NCBI RefSeq assembly: GCF_001908205.1
Contig: NZ_LGHL01000126.1
Coordinates: forward strand, 1 to 36,361
Direction: 5' to 3'
DNA: 36,361 bases
Source of the DNA: Bradyrhizobium sp. NAS80.1
GTDB taxonomy: Bacteria > Pseudomonadota > Alphaproteobacteria > Rhizobiales > Xanthobacteraceae
Shown here piece by piece: positions 32,709 to 36,361 of this stretch. How positions within the stretch are numbered: the stretch's first letter is position 1; every line of letters starts with the position of its first letter. The notes below the pieces were generated by a model. The model had not been told where the DNA came from and did no database searches. It saw nothing but the letters and a program-made list of their open reading frames with translations. The position numbers and the translations under genes are program-made.

Positions 32709-33290
32709 TCAATCAAGGGTGGGTTGACGTCGGCTGATGCGGTACACCGAAGCCGGAGGTACGTTGAGTAGCGTCTGCCCGATGCGGACAGCTTGCAGGC
32801 CGAGTTGATCCAGGATGCAGTCCGGGACCGGGCAGCGCGGGCCGTAGGTGATCTGATAGAAGGCGCCGCCCGGGCGGAGGTAGCCAAACGCACCGCGGAG
32901 GATGGCAGCGACTTTTTCCGGCGCCATCGTGAGAAGCCCGAGCCCGCTGACGACGGCACCGACCGGCGCTTTCTCAAACAGCTTTTCCTTGTGCAGCCAT
33001 GCGGCGTCCATCCAAAGCACCCGCGCCCGCGGGAAACGTCGTTGCAGCAGCGGGATGAAATCCGAGCCGTATTCGACCAGCGTCAGATCCAGTTCGCTCA
33101 CGCCGCGATCGAGCAGCGCGTAGGTGAACGAGCCCGTGCCCGGACCGAGCTCGATGACCGGGCCGGTCTGCGCCGTGATCTCCTGCGTCATCAGCGACGC
33201 GACGGCTGCGCCCGACGGCGCGACCGCGGCGACGCGCACCGGATTGCGAATCCAGGCAAGAAAGAACGGCAGGATGTCAGCAGCCGGCAT
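32709..33290 (-). CDS. PmtA-like class I SAM methyltransferase
   Basis: A 193-aa S-adenosylmethionine-dependent methyltransferase. It begins with FFLAWIRNPVRVAAVAPSG, the pattern of bacterial phosphatidylethanolamine N-methyltransferases of the PmtA type and of rRNA dimethyladenosine relatives. The SAM-binding motif is VIELGPGTGSFTYALLDRGV, then VVSGLGLLTMAP and GGAFYQITYGPRCP. PmtA makes phosphatidylcholine from phosphatidylethanolamine. Its presence ahead of dedA, plcP-like and agt-like genes supports a membrane-lipid role. The ATG at 33290 has only a weak purine-rich GAAGA upstream. Confidence 0.82.
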   Translation of the reverse strand: MPAADILPFFLAWIRNPVRVAAVAPSGAAVASLMTQEITAQTGPVIELGPGTGSFTYALLDRGVSELDLTLVEYGSDFIPLLQRRFPRARVLWMDAAWLHKEKLFEKAPVGAVVSGLGLLTMAPEKVAAILRGAFGYLRPGGAFYQITYGPRCPVPDCILDQLGLQAVRIGQTLLNVPPASVYRISRRQPTLD

Positions 33291-33835
33291 GCTGGCGATC
33301 TTCGTTGATGAGAGCGCCGCCGGTTTCGCAGCAGTGATTTGGACGCAAATCCATTCGCATGTCTTTCGGGTTGCGGGTGCCCGCTATCGAAGGCGGACAG
33401 CCCGTTAGCCAGTTGAGCTGTGTCCGTCGGCGGTGGGATGAACCAGCCAAGCCCGACGGAGATCTCGGTCCCATGCGGAGATTGCGGGAACATGTCGCGA
33501 ATGCGCGTTCTTTCAAAATGATCCGGCGGCAATGCATTTTCCGGACAGACCGCAAGGCTGCCGCAATGAAATGGGCTTAAAGGCGGCAGGCAGGACGAAG
33601 AACGAGCCGCCGAACAGAGCTCTGCGCACGATCCCAATCCCTTCCCAAAGGGGAAACAGAATCGTAGAATTATTCCCGTCGGGCGGAGCCCTCAGCGAGT
33701 TCTGAGCCGGGTTCAGTCCTGACCCTGGTGTGTGCGGAAGGTGAGGATCCCGGCCAATACACCTTTGCCTCGATCGACGTCCCCGCGAGGGTGATCCTTG
33801 GTTGGTTGGGCTTCCTGCAATGCGGGAGGACATCC
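33291..33835. other. Divergent intergenic region before cstA
   Basis: About 545 bp between the lipid operon (minus) and cstA (plus). I looked for a Pho box, sigma54 and EcfG promoters and saw no convincing match. A minus-strand open frame (33191-33637) reads partly protein-like (VGLGWFIPPPTDTAQLANG) but overlaps the methyltransferase and has no recognisable domain. It may be a decayed gene. Confidence 0.35.
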
Positions 33836-35923
33836 ATGAGTACCATCAACAATTCGAGTGCGCCGCAGACGAAGCTTTTGTGGATTGCGGTTGCTCTTCT
33901 GGGCGCCGTGTCATTTGCGATCGTGGCGCTCAATCGAGGTGAAGCGGTCAACGCCTCGTGGCTGGTCATCGCCGCGATTTGTATCTATTTCATCGCCTAT
34001 CGGTTCTATGGGTTGTTCGTCGCCAATCGGGCGCTCGGGGTCGATGGTACGCGACAGACACCTGCCGTCCGCCACAACGACGGTCTCGATTACGTCCCGA
34101 CCAATCAGTATGTGCTCTACGGCCATCATTTCGCGGCAATCGCCGGCGCGGGTCCTCTGGTTGGTCCAGTGCTTGCCGCGCAAATGGGCTATCTGCCGGG
34201 CACGCTCTGGATCCTCGTTGGCGCGGTGTTTGGCGGTGCGATCCAGGACATGACCGTGTTGTTTCTATCGACGCGGCGCGATGGTCGCTCGCTGGGCGAC
34301 ATCGTGCGTGCCGAGATGGGAGTGGTCGCTGGCACGATCGCCGGAGTTGGCATTCTCCTGATCTGCGTCATCGTACTTGCGGTCCTCGCTCTCGTTGTCG
34401 TCAAGGCACTGATCGGCAGCCCCTGGGGAACTTTCGCAGTGTTCTGCTCGATTCCGATCGCGCTTTTGATGGGGGTCTATAATCGGTTTATCCGCCCCGG
34501 CATGGTCGGCGAAATGTCGTTGCTCGGCTGCGTGTTGCTTCTCGCAGCGCTGATCTATGGCAAGACAGTGTCTGAGACGCCTGAGCTCGCCACGTACTTC
34601 GATCTACGGGGCGAGACGCTCGCGCTGATCATCATCGGATACGGCTTCGTCGCATCCGTGCTGCCGGTCTGGCTGCTTCTGGCCCCGCGCGATTACCTTT
34701 CGACATTCCTTAAGATCGGCACCATTGCGCTCCTGGCTATCGGCATCGTCATCGTTCGTCCCGATCTCCAGATGCCCGCCGTCACCAAATTCATCGACGG
34801 CAGCGGACCAGTCTGGGCCGGCGGCTTGTTCCCGTTCCTGTTCATTACGATCGCCTGCGGCGCCGTCTCCGGATGGCACGCTCTGATTTCGTCAGGGACG
34901 ACGCCGAAGATGATCGAGAACGAAACGCAGATCGCATTCATCGGCTACGGCGGAATGTTGATGGAATCGTTCGTCGCCATCATGGCGATGATCGGCGCGA
35001 GCATCATCCATCCCGGCGTCTATTTTGCGATGAACAGCTCTGCAGGACTAATCGGCACCACCGCTGAGCAAGCCGCGCAGGTCATCTCGGGATGGGGGTT
35101 CGTGGTGACCCCGGGCGAAATCACTCAAATGGCTAAGGACGTCGGAGAGACCTCGATCATGTCGCGCACCGGCGGTGCACCAACGCTCGCCGTCGGCATG
35201 GCCCACATCCTGTCGTCGTTCCTTGGCGGCCGTGCCCTGATGGGCATCTGGTACCACTTCGCGATCCTGTTCGAGGCCCTGTTCATCCTCACGACGGTCG
35301 ACGCCGGAACACGCGTGCTCCGGTTCATGATTCAGGATCTCATCGGCAACGCCATTCCAGCTTTCAAGGAGACTGCATCCTGGACCAACAACCTCATCGG
35401 CTCGGCGCTATCGTGCGCGCTATGGGGCTACTTTCTCTACGTCGGCGTGATTGATCCATTGGGTGGCATCTGGACGCTGTGGCCCTTGTTCGGGACAGCC
35501 AACCAGATGCTGGCGGCCATTGCGCTAACGGTGTGCACCGTCGTCCTGTTCAAGATGAAACGCGAGCGGTTCGCGTGGGTGACCATTGTGCCCGCCGCCT
35601 GGCTCGTGGCCTGCACAACGACGGCCGGGCTCGAGAAGGTCCTCAGCCCCGATCCAAACGTAGGGTTCGTCAGCCACGCACTCAGATACAGCGACGCGGT
35701 CGCAGCGGGGCAGTTGCTCGCACCTGCGAAGACGTTTGGCGAGATGAACCGGATCGTGTTCAACGACTACGTCGATGCAACGCTTGCGGCCTTGTTCGTT
35801 CTGGTAGTCGTTGCGACCGTGATCTATGGCCTGATCAATATCCGGCGAGCGCTGGGAAATCCGGAGCCGACCGCAATGGAAATCGGGCTCGCTGGAGCAG
35901 CCGCGGGAGGTGGCCATGCCTGA
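33836..35923 (+). CDS. cstA: Carbon starvation protein CstA family transporter
   Basis: A 695-aa inner-membrane protein with many hydrophobic segments (about 16-18). Family marks are VRHNDGLDYVPTNQYVLYGHHFAAIAGAGPLVGPVLAAQMGY-like text near residues 75-116, FGGAIQDMTVLFLS and GGAPTLAVGMAHI. CstA/BtsT proteins take up pyruvate or peptides when carbon is scarce. ATG 33836 has GGGAGGA about 6 nt upstream; the frame is open further back to 33728 but without a signal. The C-terminal GGGHA tail overlaps the next start by 8 nt. Confidence 0.95.
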   Translation: MSTINNSSAPQTKLLWIAVALLGAVSFAIVALNRGEAVNASWLVIAAICIYFIAYRFYGLFVANRALGVDGTRQTPAVRHNDGLDYVPTNQYVLYGHHFAAIAGAGPLVGPVLAAQMGYLPGTLWILVGAVFGGAIQDMTVLFLSTRRDGRSLGDIVRAEMGVVAGTIAGVGILLICVIVLAVLALVVVKALIGSPWGTFAVFCSIPIALLMGVYNRFIRPGMVGEMSLLGCVLLLAALIYGKTVSETPELATYFDLRGETLALIIIGYGFVASVLPVWLLLAPRDYLSTFLKIGTIALLAIGIVIVRPDLQMPAVTKFIDGSGPVWAGGLFPFLFITIACGAVSGWHALISSGTTPKMIENETQIAFIGYGGMLMESFVAIMAMIGASIIHPGVYFAMNSSAGLIGTTAEQAAQVISGWGFVVTPGEITQMAKDVGETSIMSRTGGAPTLAVGMAHILSSFLGGRALMGIWYHFAILFEALFILTTVDAGTRVLRFMIQDLIGNAIPAFKETASWTNNLIGSALSCALWGYFLYVGVIDPLGGIWTLWPLFGTANQMLAAIALTVCTVVLFKMKRERFAWVTIVPAAWLVACTTTAGLEKVLSPDPNVGFVSHALRYSDAVAAGQLLAPAKTFGEMNRIVFNDYVDATLAALFVLVVVATVIYGLINIRRALGNPEPTAMEIGLAGAAAGGGHA

Positions 35924-36149
35924 TCTACAGGATTTGTTCGACCAGTCCGCCACCGCGATGCGAGCCGCGCGATATTGGAGCACTCGTACTGCGCGTCTGA
36001 TGATCGGCGTTCCCGATTATGATACATACGTTGCACACCGGCGGGCGAGGCATCCCGACCAGCCAATCATGACCTATGTGGAGTTCTTCCGCGAACGCCA
36101 GCAGGCGCGCTACGCCGTCGGGAAAGGTCGCTTTAGAGGCTGCTGCTGA
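35916..36149 (+). CDS. YbdD/YjiX family (DUF466) CstA partner
   Basis: A 77-aa small protein matching the YbdD/YjiX family: LMIGVPDYDTYVAHRRARHP, then MTYVEFFRERQQARY and a C-terminal GCC ending with the family cysteines. In E. coli its relatives are encoded directly after cstA and btsT and are needed for their transport. The ATG at 35916 has GGGAGG about 5 nt upstream and overlaps the cstA stop. A GTG at 35910 is a less likely start because it sits too close to the ribosome binding site. The N-terminal tail is about 10 residues longer than in E. coli. Confidence 0.92.
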   Translation: MPDLQDLFDQSATAMRAARYWSTRTARLMIGVPDYDTYVAHRRARHPDQPIMTYVEFFRERQQARYAVGKGRFRGCC

Positions 36150-36361
36150 AGGACTCTAGCGGCGGCCAACTGACTGTCAAACAGCGGACACAAGGTCTCG
36201 GCCTCGCGACTTGTTTCGCCCGAGCTTTGCTTTGTCGCTCCGCCCTCTCTCGAACCAAGAGCAACTGTGCCGGAAGTAGACCGCTGACCGGCCGGGCTCA
36301 AGGCTGGCGCTGGCGCGCCCCCGCCTTCGGCGGCTGACGGCCTTGACCCCCATCCGCTCAG
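36150..36361. other. Non-coding flank downstream of ybdD
   Basis: No supported gene. A short GC hairpin (CCGCC-TTC-GGCGG, about 36328-36340) occurs in a GC-rich stretch, without a T-tract. The window ends before any next gene is recognisable. Confidence 0.35.

Noticed and set aside
33291..33835. Search for a Pho box ahead of the lipid operon
   Set aside because: No pair of CTGTCAT-like repeats was found on either strand, so phosphate control is not claimed from the sequence.
1..36361. CRISPR arrays, insertion sequences, prophage, tRNA or rRNA genes
   Set aside because: No regularly spaced repeats, transposase or integrase motifs, or tRNA/rRNA-like sequences were seen on reading both strands.

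Overview
The window looks like chromosome of a GC-rich alphaproteobacterium, most likely Bradyrhizobium or a close relative (Nitrobacteraceae). The evidence is a small secreted DUF3551 protein (a family concentrated in that group), an HWE-family sensor kinase, a possible EcfG-type promoter and several rhizobial-style ABC importers. No phage, insertion sequence, CRISPR array, tRNA or rRNA is visible.

Region 1 (243-10291, minus strand) is one long, tightly overlapped operon. In transcription order it encodes a sugar/polyol binding protein, two permeases, a 70-aa two-helix membrane protein, two different ABC ATPases, DhaL, DhaM (EIIA), HPr, enzyme I, a small HTH protein and DhaK. It joins an ABC importer to a PEP-dependent dihydroxyacetone kinase and supplies its own phosphorelay. 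The three domains fused in E. coli DhaM are separate genes here, in the same order. The promoter region carries an ACTAAAC-type inverted repeat.

Region 2 (10711-15270, minus) holds a 5'-truncated histidine kinase, then a nickel-uptake operon: a NiCoT permease followed by a TonB-dependent receptor. A perfect NikR operator (GTATGA-N16-TCATAC) lies just upstream of the permease.

Region 3 (15271-17954) is sparse. It has a DUF3551 protein, a possible small hypothetical gene, and an HWE-family PAS sensor kinase broken by one extra C in a C7 run.

Region 4 (18120-29821) is a catabolic locus. On the minus strand it encodes a 3-His cupin dioxygenase-like protein, a second ABC importer, an aldehyde dehydrogenase (frameshifted in an A6 run), a 3-hydroxyisobutyrate-dehydrogenase-like protein and an IclR regulator. 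On the plus strand it encodes an acyl-CoA synthetase, a hotdog thioesterase and a GldA-like dehydrogenase. A perfect 15-bp palindrome sits in the divergent promoter. The substrate is not known.

Region 5 (29896-33290, minus) is a lipid-remodelling operon: PmtA-like methyltransferase, DedA protein, PlcP-like metallophosphoesterase and an Agt-like GT4 glycosyltransferase (frameshifted in an A8 run). Region 6 (33836-36149, plus) is cstA with its small YbdD partner.

Three genes are interrupted by an apparent single extra base in a homopolymer. That pattern points first to sequencing or assembly error and should be settled before the genes are called dead.
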